Assembly: GCF_024612015.1 (NCBI RefSeq)
Contig: NZ_CP102512.1
Span: 4,960,001 to 5,024,000, forward strand
Length of the DNA: 64,000 nucleotides
Origin: Streptomyces sp. CA-210063
Lineage (GTDB): Bacteria > Actinomycetota > Actinomycetes > Streptomycetales > Streptomycetaceae
Direction of reading: 5' to 3'
In this document: positions 33,619 through 42,781 of the stretch, one piece after another
Layout: the number at the start of each line of letters is the position of its first letter
How positions within the stretch are numbered: position 1 is the stretch's first letter
Notes under the pieces: generated by a model
What the model saw: the letters and a program-made list of their open reading frames with translations, nothing else
Database searches by the model: none
What the model was told of the DNA's origin: nothing
Program-made: the position numbers and the translations under genes

Positions 33619-33807
33619 GGCGGACAAAATACCTTGTCACCGTCACCCGTCCGGCCTCGCCTATTGATGCGCAAGGTGAGAATCCGATCTGAATATTCAA
33701 TCGTCGCGTGAGTGAACTGTGGAATTTCCCTTCTGTTCGCCCGTGACCCTTCAAGCGGGCGGAAGCCCGTGCACGGGCAGGGGCGGCAGGGTGAGCGCTG
33801 TGGCGCT

Positions 33808-34593
33808 TCAGGCCGCGCGTCGCGTGTCCTGGCTGAGCCTGGCCGAGGACACGACCGTGTAGGAGAAACGGCCCCAGCGGCCGGTCCTGCACAGAGCCAG
33901 TCCCAGGCGGTCGAGGAGAGGGGTCAGCCGCAGCATCCGGGCGCGGAGGGCGGCCCGGGCCAGCGGCTGTTCGGCTGAGCCCAGCAGACGTGTCAGATCG
34001 TGGCAGCACCAGGGCTGGGTATCGGTGAGAAAGAGACCGAGAAGAACCTTCTGCGAAGCCTGGTGGGCAGGCAGGTGGGACGACGACAGCTCCTGGCCCT
34101 GCTCCTGCCCCTGGTACCGGGGCGTGCGTGCTTCCTTCCTGGCCAGCCAGCGCTGATCCGCCACCAGCCGGGCGGTCAGTTCCTCGACCGGCATGCTGCG
34201 CGCCAGAACGTTGGTGGCACCCGCTTCGAGCAGCGCCGCAGGGCAGGTGTCCTCGGGCACGAGGACGGTCACGGGTGCCAGCCGCCGCAGCAGCGCGACG
34301 CGGTGTCCGAGAACGTAGGCGCATCTCTCGTCCGGCACGTCGAGAACCGCCAGCGGTCGCGGTCGTCCGGTCAGCAGTTCTCCGTAGGCGTGGAGTGCCC
34401 CCCAGGGGTGGACCACTGGAGGGAGCAGCTGAGTTCTGCGCGCCTCGCGCAACAGTGGCCCGCTGCGCGCCCGGTCGAGGGAGATCATCACACACGGCCC
34501 GGAGGGCGTGTCCATGCCGGCGGCGCCGGCCTGTCCGGCCGGGTTGTCCCCGCCCGCGGGCCGGCGGGCGGCCGTCGGCGTGGCAGACCTCAT
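33808..34593 (-). CDS. Regulator-like protein with degenerate receiver and C-terminal winged helix
   Basis: About 261 residues; start chosen at ATG 34593, which has GGAGG four bases upstream, rather than the longer 34674. Residues about 85-160 resemble a response-regulator receiver (RPRPLAVLDVPDERCAYVLG, LLEAGATNVLARSMPVEEL) but lack a clear phosphorylatable Asp with Lys. The C-terminal 80 residues (HQASQKVLLGLFLTDTQPWC, LARAALRARMLRLTPLLDRL) look like a winged helix. It may be a phosphorylation-independent regulator. No partner kinase is adjacent. Confidence 0.55.
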   Translation of the reverse strand: MRSATPTAARRPAGGDNPAGQAGAAGMDTPSGPCVMISLDRARSGPLLREARRTQLLPPVVHPWGALHAYGELLTGRPRPLAVLDVPDERCAYVLGHRVALLRRLAPVTVLVPEDTCPAALLEAGATNVLARSMPVEELTARLVADQRWLARKEARTPRYQGQEQGQELSSSHLPAHQASQKVLLGLFLTDTQPWCCHDLTRLLGSAEQPLARAALRARMLRLTPLLDRLGLALCRTGRWGRFSYTVVSSARLSQDTRRAA

Positions 34594-34900
34594 GAGACCT
34601 CCGTGTTCTTCCATGTCTCTTCGTTCTTCTCCGGTGCGAGGGGTCTTCTCGACGGGGCGGCCCTCGGTCAGCACTGCTCGGGGAAAGCCGCGCCCGGGCG
34701 GCGGGTGGGCAGCGGCGGCCGCTCAGTACTACCGCCATGGCCGCCGCTGCCACGGTCACGCCGGTCGGCATCCGCCTTGACGATCCCGCCCGACGGCAGG
34801 TCCTTCCCTCGGCCCGGGAGCCGGTTCCGGGCACCGCATCTCGGCCATTCGGCCGACACACCGCTCGGCCGTTCTGCCTGGCGGGCGGATCCGGTTCTGA
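34594..34900. other. Intergenic, no gene seen
   Basis: 307 bp between the regulator-like gene start and the 3' end of the TRIC gene, both on the minus strand. It should hold the regulator's promoter. Nothing else is recognised. Confidence 0.4.
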
Positions 34901-35674
34901 TCACTTCGGCTGCCTTGACCGCGTGTGCCGATGGGGGAGCCGGATGCGGAGGGTGTCCTCCAGCGGCGCGTATTGACCGTCGACCGCGGCCGCACCCTCC
35001 AACTGCGCGGAGCCTGGCTGCTGTCGCATGCCGGCAAAGGGATCGCGCCACATACGCGAGCGAGGGGTGCGCCAGCGGCGGCGGAGGGCGAGCAGTCTCA
35101 AGAGGAAGGCCGCCAGGGCGGCACCGACCGCGGTGAAGACGTTCAGCACCTCGACGGCGTGCAGCAGTGCCACGGCGCCGGCGCCGACGAGGGCGGGCAG
35201 TGCGTACAGATCACGGTTCCAGCGGAGGAGGGGCGGCACTTCGAGCGCCAGCAGGCTGCTGATGACACCGCCGCCGACGGCCGTGGCCACCCCGAGCGTT
35301 GCCGCCGCGGTGAGGCCGAAGCCATGGGTGAGGGCCTTGATCGTTCCTGTGACGCTGAACAGTCCCAGTGCCGCCGCGTCGAACCCGTCGAACAGGGAGC
35401 CGTCGTGGTGGCTGGTCGCGCCGAAGAAGACGATCAGGGCCGCGCCGAGGGGCGCCAGGTAGTAGCCGAGGTCGGCGAACGCCACGGGGGTGACACCGAT
35501 GACGAGGTCGCGGAAGAGCCCGCCGCCCAGGCCGGCCGCCTCGGCGAGAGCGATCGTTCCGAAGATGTCGAAGTCCTTGCGGACGGAAAGCAGTGCTCCG
35601 GAGAGCGCGAAGGCGAAGATTCCCAGGAGATCCATCGCGTACTGGATCCAGTGGTTGAGTTCGCTCGTCGGCAT
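34901..35674 (-). CDS. TRIC cation channel family (YicG/UPF0126) membrane protein
   Basis: 257 residues. Two repeats of three membrane helices with the family's glycine motifs: FAFALSGALLSVRKDFDIFG, GGGLFRDLVIGVTP in repeat 1 and VTGTIKALTHGFGLTAA, VGGGVISSLL in repeat 2. Bacterial TRIC proteins form trimeric potassium-permeable channels. The C-terminal about 55 residues are a basic cytosolic tail (LRRRWRTPRSRMWRDPFAGM), longer than usual. Single gene, minus strand; the tandem repeat at 35692 lies directly upstream. Confidence 0.9.
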   Translation of the reverse strand: MPTSELNHWIQYAMDLLGIFAFALSGALLSVRKDFDIFGTIALAEAAGLGGGLFRDLVIGVTPVAFADLGYYLAPLGAALIVFFGATSHHDGSLFDGFDAAALGLFSVTGTIKALTHGFGLTAAATLGVATAVGGGVISSLLALEVPPLLRWNRDLYALPALVGAGAVALLHAVEVLNVFTAVGAALAAFLLRLLALRRRWRTPRSRMWRDPFAGMRQQPGSAQLEGAAAVDGQYAPLEDTLRIRLPHRHTRSRQPK

Positions 35675-35691
35675 GGGTTCGTTTCTCTCTC

Positions 35692-35796
35692 GGCTCCGGA
35701 CTCATTCGGTGGCGCTCCGGACTCATTCGGTGGCGCTCCGGACTCATGCGGTGGCGCTCCGGACTCATGCGGTGGTGCTCCGGACTCATTCGGTGG
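35692..35796. repeat. Five-copy 21-bp tandem repeat spanning the exporter gene's stop codon
   Basis: Unit GCTCCGGACTCATTCGGTGGC (plus strand, two copies with T to G, one with C to T). On the minus strand each unit carries the last codons and the TGA stop of the FtsX-type gene, so five stops are stacked. Located between that gene and the TRIC start. Confidence 0.85.
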
Positions 35797-38440
35797 CGCC
35801 CAGCGCCACCACCGGGCTGACCCGGGCCGCGCGGCGGGCGGGCAGCAGTCCGGCGAGCGCGGTGACGAGCACCAGTCCCAGGAAGACCGTCAGCAGTTGG
35901 CCGTACGGCAGGAGCAGCGGCGCTCCGATGTTCAGCAGCCGGACCGCCAGCCAGGCGTAGGGCACGCCGAGAGCCAGACCGAGGAGGCCGCCGAGGACGC
36001 CGTACAAAGCGGCCTCCATGCCGATCAGGAAGCGGAGTCCGGACCGGCCGAGTCCCAGCGCACGCAGCAGTCCTGACTCGCGGGTGCGCTCCAGCACGGT
36101 GAGGCCGGTCGTGGTGCCGACGCCGACGACGGCGATGAGTACGGTGAGCCCGAGCAGACCGAGCGACAGGGTGGCCACCATCTCGATGTCGGCGTCGCTG
36201 TCGTCGCGCTCCTCCGCGAGGATCCTCAGCTCCATCGCGCTGCCCGGGCCGACGGTCTCGCGAATCGCCTGCTCCGCCGCGTTGCGGGCCGCCTGTCCTG
36301 GCTCGGCGGCATTCGCCAGGACACCGGCCGGCAGCGGCGAGGCGCCCATCCTGTCCAGGTCGCCCGGCGTGACGATCGCGTCGGCGCCCAGGGGTCCTTC
36401 GTCGGGCAGCGTGGCCGCGACGGACATCCGGAGGGTGCCCTTCTTCGCCGTGGAGAAGGTGATGCTGTCGCCGGCCGCCATGCCGAGGCCCCTGGCGAGT
36501 CTGCTGCTCACGATCACTTCACCCGGACCGAGTTCGCTCAGTGTGCCGGTCATCGGGCGAAGCAGCCGTGAGGAGGGCAGAGCGGTCAGGTCCAGGTCGA
36601 TGGCGGACGCTTCCATGCTGCCGACGGCGACATCGGTCTGCCGGTATGCGGTCGCGTCGGTGAGCTGGGGTACGGCCTTGAGGCGGCGTACGAGGTCGGC
36701 GCTGAGGCCGCTGATGGTGCCGTTCGGGGTTTCGCCGGTGCTCACGGTGCCGCTCATATCGAAGTCCGCGGGGGCCTGGACGGCGAGTTCCCGGTCCATG
36801 TGGCCCCGCAGGGTCGCGATGCCGACGAGGGTGCCGGAGACCAGGGTGACGCCGAGCGCGACGACGACCGACACGGCCGCCGCGCGACGCGGGGCACCGC
36901 CGATGCCGCCGACGGCGAGTGTCCCGGTGGGCCCGAGCCGGCGCAGCGGCCACCCGGCGACCGCCAGCAGCGGGCGTACGAGCAGCGGGCCGAGGGTGAT
37001 CAGCGCGAGGAACGCCAGGGTGCCCGAGAGGACCGTCAGCATCAGGCCCGCGACCGAGTCGTAGTTCAGGTCGCCCGGTTCGGGCAGGTCCCTGAGGAGC
37101 ACACCGGCCAGTCCGACGGCACCGGCAGCGAGGAGCAGGCCGACGCCGAGGCGCGCACGGCCGATGCCGCGTTCGCCCGCCAGGGTGCCGGCGCTGCGCA
37201 GTGTCTGCAGCGGGGAGACCCCGGCGGCGGACGACGCGGGAGCGAGCACCGCGCCGACGGTCACCAGTACGGCGCCGAGCACCACCGCCACAGCCGCGGC
37301 CACGGGCACCGCGGGCGCCGAGAGGCTCAGTCCGGCCGCGTCGGCGATCACCGGGGCGGCGTATCCGGCGCCGAGCGCCAGCAGGACGCCGGCCGTACCG
37401 GCGACGAGGCCCACCAGTGCTCCCTCGACGGCGAGCGCCCGGACGAGCTGTCCGCGGTGGGCGCCGATGGTGCGCAGGAGCGCCAGTTGGCGCAGCCGCT
37501 GGGCGAAGACGACGCGGAACGTCGAGGTCGCGACGAGGGCGGCGGCCACCACGGCGATCGCCAGGAACATCGCGATGAGCCGGAAGACGTCCGCGTACTG
37601 GTCCACCGCGGCCCGGGCCTCCTCGCCGCGCACGGTGTCACCGGGAACGAAGTCGAATTCCGCACCGGAAGTGCGCTGGAGCACCGCGGACAGCCGCTCG
37701 GTCAGGGCCTCGGCGGACACACCGGGTTCCGCGCGGACGTCGAGCCGCGGATAGCCCTCGATGTGTCCCATCGCGTTGAGGGCGGCGGCGGGGGCGTAAC
37801 CGGTGGCCTCCCGGTCGGAGTTCACCTCGACCACGCCCGTGACGGTCACGGTGACCGTCTGTGTCCCCTCGGTCTCCCCAGTCCCCTCGGCGGTCTCGGC
37901 ATCCTCGGCCACCGGGACCAGCAGGCCGACCCGGTCGCCCGGCTCGATGTCCAGCCGCTGCGAGGCCTGCCGGTTCACGGCCAGCTCGAGGGGGCCGTCC
38001 GGGTAACCGCCCGCCACGAGCCGCACCCGCGACAGCGGTCCGCTGCCGGGGTCGCCCTGAAGCTCCAGATAGCGTCGGGAGACCTCGGCGAGTGACACCC
38101 CGTTCTCCGTACGGGTGGCGACCTCGGCCACTCCCGGTACCGCCTGGACGGCTTTGGTCTGCGCGTCGGTGATGACGTCGTCGTCCCCCAGCACGACCAG
38201 GTCGACGGCCTCGGGGGTGCCGCGGAACCGGTCGACGGTGGTCTGTTCGGTGATCTGCTGGGCCATCACGGTGCCGAACACGACGAACGCGGCGACGAGC
38301 ACCGACAGTCCGGTCATGAGGAGTCGGCCGGGCCGGGCCGGCGCCCCGGCGAGCTGGGTGCGCAGCACGGCGGCCAGCGGTCCCGGATGCTTTTCAGGAC
38401 GCGGTCCCGGGACCGTACGCGGACGCGGTTCCCGGCTCAT
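35786..38440 (-). CDS. FtsX/MacB-type ABC transporter permease
   Basis: 884 residues, ten or so membrane helices. N-terminal helix LLMTGLSVLVAAFVVFGTVM, large extracytoplasmic domain (residues about 60-290), an FtsX helix block at about 295-400 (FAQRLRQLALLRTIGAHRGQ), a second soluble domain, and a last block with RTRESGLLRALGLGRSGLRF. Two FtsX domains make it the full permease of an exporter. It starts four bases inside the ATPase gene upstream (ATGA), so the two form one unit. Substrates of this family include peptides and lipoproteins. The downstream TCS is close but separate. Confidence 0.92.
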   Translation of the reverse strand: MSREPRPRTVPGPRPEKHPGPLAAVLRTQLAGAPARPGRLLMTGLSVLVAAFVVFGTVMAQQITEQTTVDRFRGTPEAVDLVVLGDDDVITDAQTKAVQAVPGVAEVATRTENGVSLAEVSRRYLELQGDPGSGPLSRVRLVAGGYPDGPLELAVNRQASQRLDIEPGDRVGLLVPVAEDAETAEGTGETEGTQTVTVTVTGVVEVNSDREATGYAPAAALNAMGHIEGYPRLDVRAEPGVSAEALTERLSAVLQRTSGAEFDFVPGDTVRGEEARAAVDQYADVFRLIAMFLAIAVVAAALVATSTFRVVFAQRLRQLALLRTIGAHRGQLVRALAVEGALVGLVAGTAGVLLALGAGYAAPVIADAAGLSLSAPAVPVAAAVAVVLGAVLVTVGAVLAPASSAAGVSPLQTLRSAGTLAGERGIGRARLGVGLLLAAGAVGLAGVLLRDLPEPGDLNYDSVAGLMLTVLSGTLAFLALITLGPLLVRPLLAVAGWPLRRLGPTGTLAVGGIGGAPRRAAAVSVVVALGVTLVSGTLVGIATLRGHMDRELAVQAPADFDMSGTVSTGETPNGTISGLSADLVRRLKAVPQLTDATAYRQTDVAVGSMEASAIDLDLTALPSSRLLRPMTGTLSELGPGEVIVSSRLARGLGMAAGDSITFSTAKKGTLRMSVAATLPDEGPLGADAIVTPGDLDRMGASPLPAGVLANAAEPGQAARNAAEQAIRETVGPGSAMELRILAEERDDSDADIEMVATLSLGLLGLTVLIAVVGVGTTTGLTVLERTRESGLLRALGLGRSGLRFLIGMEAALYGVLGGLLGLALGVPYAWLAVRLLNIGAPLLLPYGQLLTVFLGLVLVTALAGLLPARRAARVSPVVALGATE

Positions 38441-39222
38441 CGGGTGACCACCAGGTTCTGCAGCGCGTCGGTGACCGACGCCGGGCCGGGGCTGTCCAGG
38501 TCCTCGACGACGCGGCCGTCGGCGAGGACGATGACGCGGTCGGCGTAGGCGGCGGCGCCCGGGTCGTGGGTCACCATGACGACCGTCTGCCCGAGGTCGC
38601 GCGCCGAGTCCCGCAGGAAGCCCAGCACTTCGGCACCGGAGCGGGAGTCGAGATTGCCGGTGGGCTCGTCGGCGAACACCACGGCGGGCCGTGCCACCAG
38701 GGCCCGGGCCAGCGCGACCCGCTGCTGCTGGCCGCCGGACAGCTCACCGGGCCGGTGGGTCATCCGGTCGCCGATGCCGAGGACGCCGATGAGATGGTCG
38801 AGCAGCTCCCGGTCGACGGGCCGGCCGGCCAGGTCGAGCGGCAGGGTGATGTTCTGCCTCGCGGTCAGCTGTGGCAGCAGGTTGAACGACTGGAAGACGA
38901 AGCCGATCCTGTCGCGCCGTACGGTGGTCAGCGCCCGTTCGGACAGGCCGGTCAGGTCCGTACCGTCGATCAGCATCCGCCCGGAGGTGGCGGTTTCGAG
39001 GCCGGCCAGGCAGTGCATGAGGGTGGACTTGCCGGAACCTGACGGGCCCATGATGGCGGTGAAGCGGGCGCGTGCGAAGCCGACGGTCACTCCGTCCAGG
39101 GCTCGTACTCCGGTGTCACCATGGCCGTAGACCTTGACGAGGTCTTCCGCGCCGACGGCGGTGTCATCGCCGACGTGGCCGGAAATGCTTTCAGTTCTGT
39201 GCGCGCTGGCGCGGATACCCAT
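38437..39222 (-). CDS. MacB/LolD-type ABC transporter ATPase
   Basis: About 261 residues from ATG 39222 (MGIRASAHRTESIS). Walker A GPSGSGKST, Q-loop FVFQSFNLLPQLT, signature LSGGQQQRVALARAL, Walker B AVVFADEPTGNLD, and switch His in VTHDPGAAAYAD. The NLLPQLT motif and DEPTGNLD are typical of the MacB/LolD exporter class. The long upstream extension of the frame is shadow. Coupled to the permease. Confidence 0.94.
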   Translation of the reverse strand: MGIRASAHRTESISGHVGDDTAVGAEDLVKVYGHGDTGVRALDGVTVGFARARFTAIMGPSGSGKSTLMHCLAGLETATSGRMLIDGTDLTGLSERALTTVRRDRIGFVFQSFNLLPQLTARQNITLPLDLAGRPVDRELLDHLIGVLGIGDRMTHRPGELSGGQQQRVALARALVARPAVVFADEPTGNLDSRSGAEVLGFLRDSARDLGQTVVMVTHDPGAAAYADRVIVLADGRVVEDLDSPGPASVTDALQNLVVTR

Positions 39223-39305
39223 GGTCTGATTCCCCTGTGTAGCTGTTTCGGCCGCGTTGCCGCGTGGCTTTGACGCGTGGAGTTGCCGCGTGGCGTTGAA
39301 ATACG

Positions 39306-39737
39306 TCAGGACGCGATCGGCGGAACCACGAGGGTGCGTTCGGCCTCGGTGCAATGCGAATTGGCCGTCTTCGTCATGTCGGCCAGTTCCTGCTTCGTCG
39401 GCGCCTCGGCCGTACCCGTCGCGTGATCGGCGGCCCACTGCTCGTACGTGGCGATCCGCAGCCCGAGGTAGCCGTCCTTCATCTCCGCGATGCGCAGGTC
39501 ACGCGTGTCCTTCCGCCACTTCGCCACCGCGGCCTCGTCCGCGGGAAGCTCCTGCGCCTCGTCGATGATCTTCTGGGCGAGAGCGCAGTCGGCCGCCGAC
39601 GCCTGGCTCGGCGCATCGCGCTGCTGCCACCAATAGGCGCCGCCGATTCCCACGGCCGCCATCACCACGACCGCGAGGGAGATCCCGAATACCAGCGCTT
39701 TCTTGCTGCGGCTGTCGCTCTGAACGGTGATAACCAT
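39306..39737 (-). CDS. Membrane-anchored small protein, cysteine pair
   Basis: About 143 residues from ATG 39737. Cytosolic basic N-terminus, one helix (KKALVFGISLAVVVMAAVGIG), then an extracytoplasmic helical domain with two cysteines (AADCALAQKII and NSHCTEAERTL) that may form a disulphide. Unknown function. It lies 83 bp upstream of the exporter ATPase on the same strand and downstream of the TCS, so it may be part of the regulated exporter unit. Confidence 0.6.
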   Translation of the reverse strand: MVITVQSDSRSKKALVFGISLAVVVMAAVGIGGAYWWQQRDAPSQASAADCALAQKIIDEAQELPADEAAVAKWRKDTRDLRIAEMKDGYLGLRIATYEQWAADHATGTAEAPTKQELADMTKTANSHCTEAERTLVVPPIAS

Positions 39738-39899
39738 CGGATGCCCCCGGAGAATTGTCGGCGAAACGTGCTTTCGGTTCGTCAACAATCCTTGCGGAGG
39801 CGGCTTTCACGCACATCCGATCGGGAAACGACCTCCGTGCACCCGCTCGTACGACCCGGGTCGTACGCCGATGCGCGACCGCCTCCTACACCGGAAGGA

Positions 39900-40628
39900 T
39901 CAGCCGGTCGGCCGGACCAGCCCGGTCTGGTACGCCAGTACCACGGCCTGCACCCGGTCGCGCAGCTCCAGCTTGGTGAGGATCCGCCCGAGGTGCGTCT
40001 TCACGGTCGTCTCCGCGACGTGCAGGCGAGCCGCGATCTCGGAGTTGGACAGCCCTTGGCCGACCAGTTCCAGTACGTCCCGCTCCCGCTCGGTCAGGAC
40101 GGCGAGCCGGTCGTCCTCCCGTTGCGGCTCCGGGGCGGGTACCAGTTGTCCGGCGAACCGTTCGAGCAGCCGACGGGTCACCCGGGGGGCCACGACGGAG
40201 TCGCCCGCCGCCACCACGCGGATCGCGGCGAGGAAATCCTCGGGCGGCACGTCCTTCAGCAGGTAGCCGCTCGCACCGGCCTGGAGCGCGGCGAACGCGT
40301 CGTTGTCGGTGTCGAACGTGGTGAGGACAAGGATCTTGGGCGGGTTCGGGCGCTCGCCGATCCGCTCGGTGGCCTCCACCCCGTCCATGACGGGCATGCG
40401 GATGTCCATGACGACGACATCGGCCGTGGTGCTGTCCAGCAGCGTCAGCGCCGCCGCCCCGTCCCCCGCCTCTCCGACGACCTCGATGTCGGGCTGTGCG
40501 TCCAGCACCATGGCGAACCCGGCGCGCACCAGGGGCTGGTCGTCCACGACCACCACCCGGATCGGTCCCGCCGCAGCACCCGAACCGTTCGTGCCGCCGT
40601 TCGCGCCGCCGTTCATGCCGCCGTTCAT
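39900..40628 (-). CDS. NarL/LuxR-type response regulator
   Basis: 242 residues. Receiver domain with VVVVDDQPLV and phosphorylation Asp in VVMDIRMPVMDG, Lys in GYLLKDVPPEDF, then a LuxR HTH (LTERERDVLELVGQGLSNSE, ETTVKTHLGRILTKLELRDR). The N-terminus is a low-complexity MNGGMNGGANGGTNGSG tail. The start overlaps the kinase stop (ATGA), so the pair is coupled. A likely target is the exporter operon downstream. Confidence 0.93.
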   Translation of the reverse strand: MNGGMNGGANGGTNGSGAAAGPIRVVVVDDQPLVRAGFAMVLDAQPDIEVVGEAGDGAAALTLLDSTTADVVVMDIRMPVMDGVEATERIGERPNPPKILVLTTFDTDNDAFAALQAGASGYLLKDVPPEDFLAAIRVVAAGDSVVAPRVTRRLLERFAGQLVPAPEPQREDDRLAVLTERERDVLELVGQGLSNSEIAARLHVAETTVKTHLGRILTKLELRDRVQAVVLAYQTGLVRPTG

Positions 40629-41842
40629 GCCGCCGCCTTCGCCGGAAGTTCGACCTTGATCTGCCAGCCCGGGCCGAGCCGGGGGCCCGCGGTGAACCGG
40701 CCGCCGTGCACATCCACCCGCTCCCGCATGCCCACCAGGCCGTTGCCACCCGACCCTGGCAGCACCGGAGCGGAGCCGGCCAGCTTCCCGGCCCCGTCGT
40801 CGAGGACCTCCAGTACGGCGGTGCCGTCGCGGAACTCCAGCGTGACGGTGACGTGGGCCTCGGGTCCGGCGTGCCGCAGCGCGTTGGTCATGCTTTCTTG
40901 TGCGATGCGGAAGAGGGTCAGCTCTTCGGCGGCCGAAAGCCCCTGCGGCTCCCCCTCCACGCGCAGGTCCACCCGGAGTCCGGCGGCGCGGGCCCGCTCC
41001 ACCAGCGGTTCGAGATGGGCCAGCCCGACCCGGCGGCGGTCATCGGCACCGTCGCCATCGCCATCGCCGTCGGTGCCGGACCTCTTCGTGCCGCGCAGCA
41101 CCTCCACGATGCCGCGCATGTCCTCGAGCGCGTCCCGGCCGGTGCCCGCGATCGTCCGCATCGCCTTGCGCGCCTTGTCCTGATCCGCGGCGATCGCGTA
41201 ACTGGCCCCGTCCGCCTGGATGATCATCACGGCCAGGCTGTGCGCCACCACGTCATGCAGCTCACGGGCGATCGCCGCGCGCTCTTCGACGGCGGCCAGC
41301 CGGACGAGGTGGGCACGCTCCCGCTCGGCGCCGGCGGCACGCTCCTCCAAGGCCGCCACCAACAGCCGACGGGTCCGTAGTACGTACGCGGTCAGCCACA
41401 CCGCCGCGCAGATGCCGGTGAAGGTCAGGTTCTCGTTGAACTCGTCCCAGTCGGCCGCCGAGCTGAGCGAGGAGATCCCGCCGAAGGCCAGCACGTTGCC
41501 CACGACGACGATGCCCCCGGCGGTGTACGCCTTCCACGTCTCCTCGGCATGGATCACCACCGTCACCATCGCGATGAGGAGGGCGATGTCGTACCCGGTG
41601 AGTTCACCCGCCAACGGCTCGGCCAGGGACGCCAGCAGATACTGCGTCAGGGCAAGGACGGCGACGACCGTCATGACGGTCAGGGGGTGGCGACGGCGAA
41701 AGACCACGGCCAACGCCATGGAGAGCCCGATGAGTTGGTCGTAGCCCGTGTCATAGAACAACGTCGTGTAGGCCACCAGCACCGCGAGTGCCAGGTCGTA
41801 GGCCCTGTGCATCCACGGTTGCGGCAGTAACGGGCGCACCAT
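40625..41842 (-). CDS. HisKA_3-type sensor histidine kinase
   Basis: About 405 residues from ATG 41842. Five or six N-terminal helices (DLALAVLVAYTTLFYDTGYD, DIALLIAMVTVVIHAEE and others), then the dimerisation helix with phospho-His in AIARELHDVVAHSLAVMII, an N-box-like QESMTNALRHAG and a G-box (GNGLVGMRERVDVHGG). This is the usual NarX-type actinobacterial kinase. A low-complexity DGDGDGDG linker lies near residue 250. Partner of the downstream regulator. Confidence 0.93.
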   Translation of the reverse strand: MVRPLLPQPWMHRAYDLALAVLVAYTTLFYDTGYDQLIGLSMALAVVFRRRHPLTVMTVVAVLALTQYLLASLAEPLAGELTGYDIALLIAMVTVVIHAEETWKAYTAGGIVVVGNVLAFGGISSLSSAADWDEFNENLTFTGICAAVWLTAYVLRTRRLLVAALEERAAGAERERAHLVRLAAVEERAAIARELHDVVAHSLAVMIIQADGASYAIAADQDKARKAMRTIAGTGRDALEDMRGIVEVLRGTKRSGTDGDGDGDGADDRRRVGLAHLEPLVERARAAGLRVDLRVEGEPQGLSAAEELTLFRIAQESMTNALRHAGPEAHVTVTLEFRDGTAVLEVLDDGAGKLAGSAPVLPGSGGNGLVGMRERVDVHGGRFTAGPRLGPGWQIKVELPAKAAA

Positions 41843-41904
41843 GGCCGTCAGCGTACACGGCTGATCAAACCGCCCGCCGCGGCGACGGCCGAAATGGCCA
41901 GGCG

Positions 41905-42605
41905 TCAGCGGGGTGGTCGGACCGCGCCGTTCTCCCAGGCCCAGGCGGCGATCTCGACGCGGTTGCGCACGCCCGGTTCGGTCTGGATGTTCGTGAGGTG
42001 CGCCTTCACCGTGGACAGGGACAGGACCAGCTCCGCGCGGATCTCCTGGTTGGTCCGGCCGACCGCCACCAGTCGCGCGACATCCAGCTCTCGGTCGGTC
42101 AGCGGGTGGGACCCCGCGCCGGCGCCGTGCGCCGAGGGCGGCCGCCGGTCCTGCAGTTGCTCCAGCAGGCGCAGGGTCACGGCGGGTGAGAGCAGTGCGG
42201 CGCCTCGTGCCGCCTCGATGAGCAGCGCGGAACCGGCGTCCTTGAGCAGGAAGCCGCAGGCGCCGTTGCTCAGTGCGGTGTGGACGTAGTTGTCCTGGTC
42301 GAACGTGGTCACCACCACGACCCGGAGCGGGTCCAGCACACCGGGTCCGGCCGGCGCCCGGGTGACGTCCAGGCCGTCCGGCTTCGGCATCCGGATGTCG
42401 ACCAGACAGGTCAGGGCGCAGCCGGCGAGCCATTTCCACGCACTCGGCGCCGTCCTGCGCCTCGCCGACGACCTCGATGCCGGGCTGAGTGTTCAGGATC
42501 AGGCGGAATCCGGTGGCGGACCATCTCCTGGTCGTCGGCGGGCAGCTCCCGTTGCAGGCGCGGGACCCGGGCACGCCGTGCGGGTAACGGTGTTTTGGTG
42601 TTCAC
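41905..42605 (-). pseudogene. Second LuxR-type response regulator, broken by frameshifts
   Basis: Three frames are needed to read it: LPADDQEMV, then TGFRLILNTQPGIEVVGEAQ and CVEMARRLRPDL, then LVDIRMPKPDGLDV through the end (LTDRELDVARLVAVGRTNQE, LSTVKAHLTNI). One shift is near 42520, the second near 42405. The receiver Asp (LVDIRMP) and the HTH are still readable. It lies just upstream of the kinase, so the locus once had regulators on both sides of it. Sequencing errors are an alternative explanation. Confidence 0.75.
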
Positions 42606-42712
42606 GGTCGAAGGTTAGGGAAGAACGGCCGACCGGTGGGTCGGCCGAAGCCGACCTGCCCCGCGCCGAATCGGCCGTCCGGCCGGAGTGAGATCCGCAC
42701 GACCCGCACGGG

Positions 42713-42745
42713 GCGGTTCCTCACCGTGGAACGGTGAGGAACCGC
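42713..42745 (-). terminator. Hairpin terminator after the transglycosylase-like gene
   Basis: 15-bp perfect stem, GCGGTTCCTCACCGT and its complement, with a three-base loop, 37 bp downstream of the stop. Confidence 0.8.
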
Positions 42746-42781
42746 GCAGGGTCGAGCGGCCTCAGCGCGCCCGGCGTCGGC

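Noticed and set aside
33765..33778. Palindrome GCCCGTGCACGGGC as an operator
   Set aside because: It lies just beyond the 3' end of the regulator-like gene, and in GC-rich DNA such a 14-bp palindrome is not strong evidence.
36800..38095. 431-residue plus-strand open frame
   Set aside because: Antisense shadow of the FtsX-type permease, rich in Gly, Arg, His and Gln, no motif.
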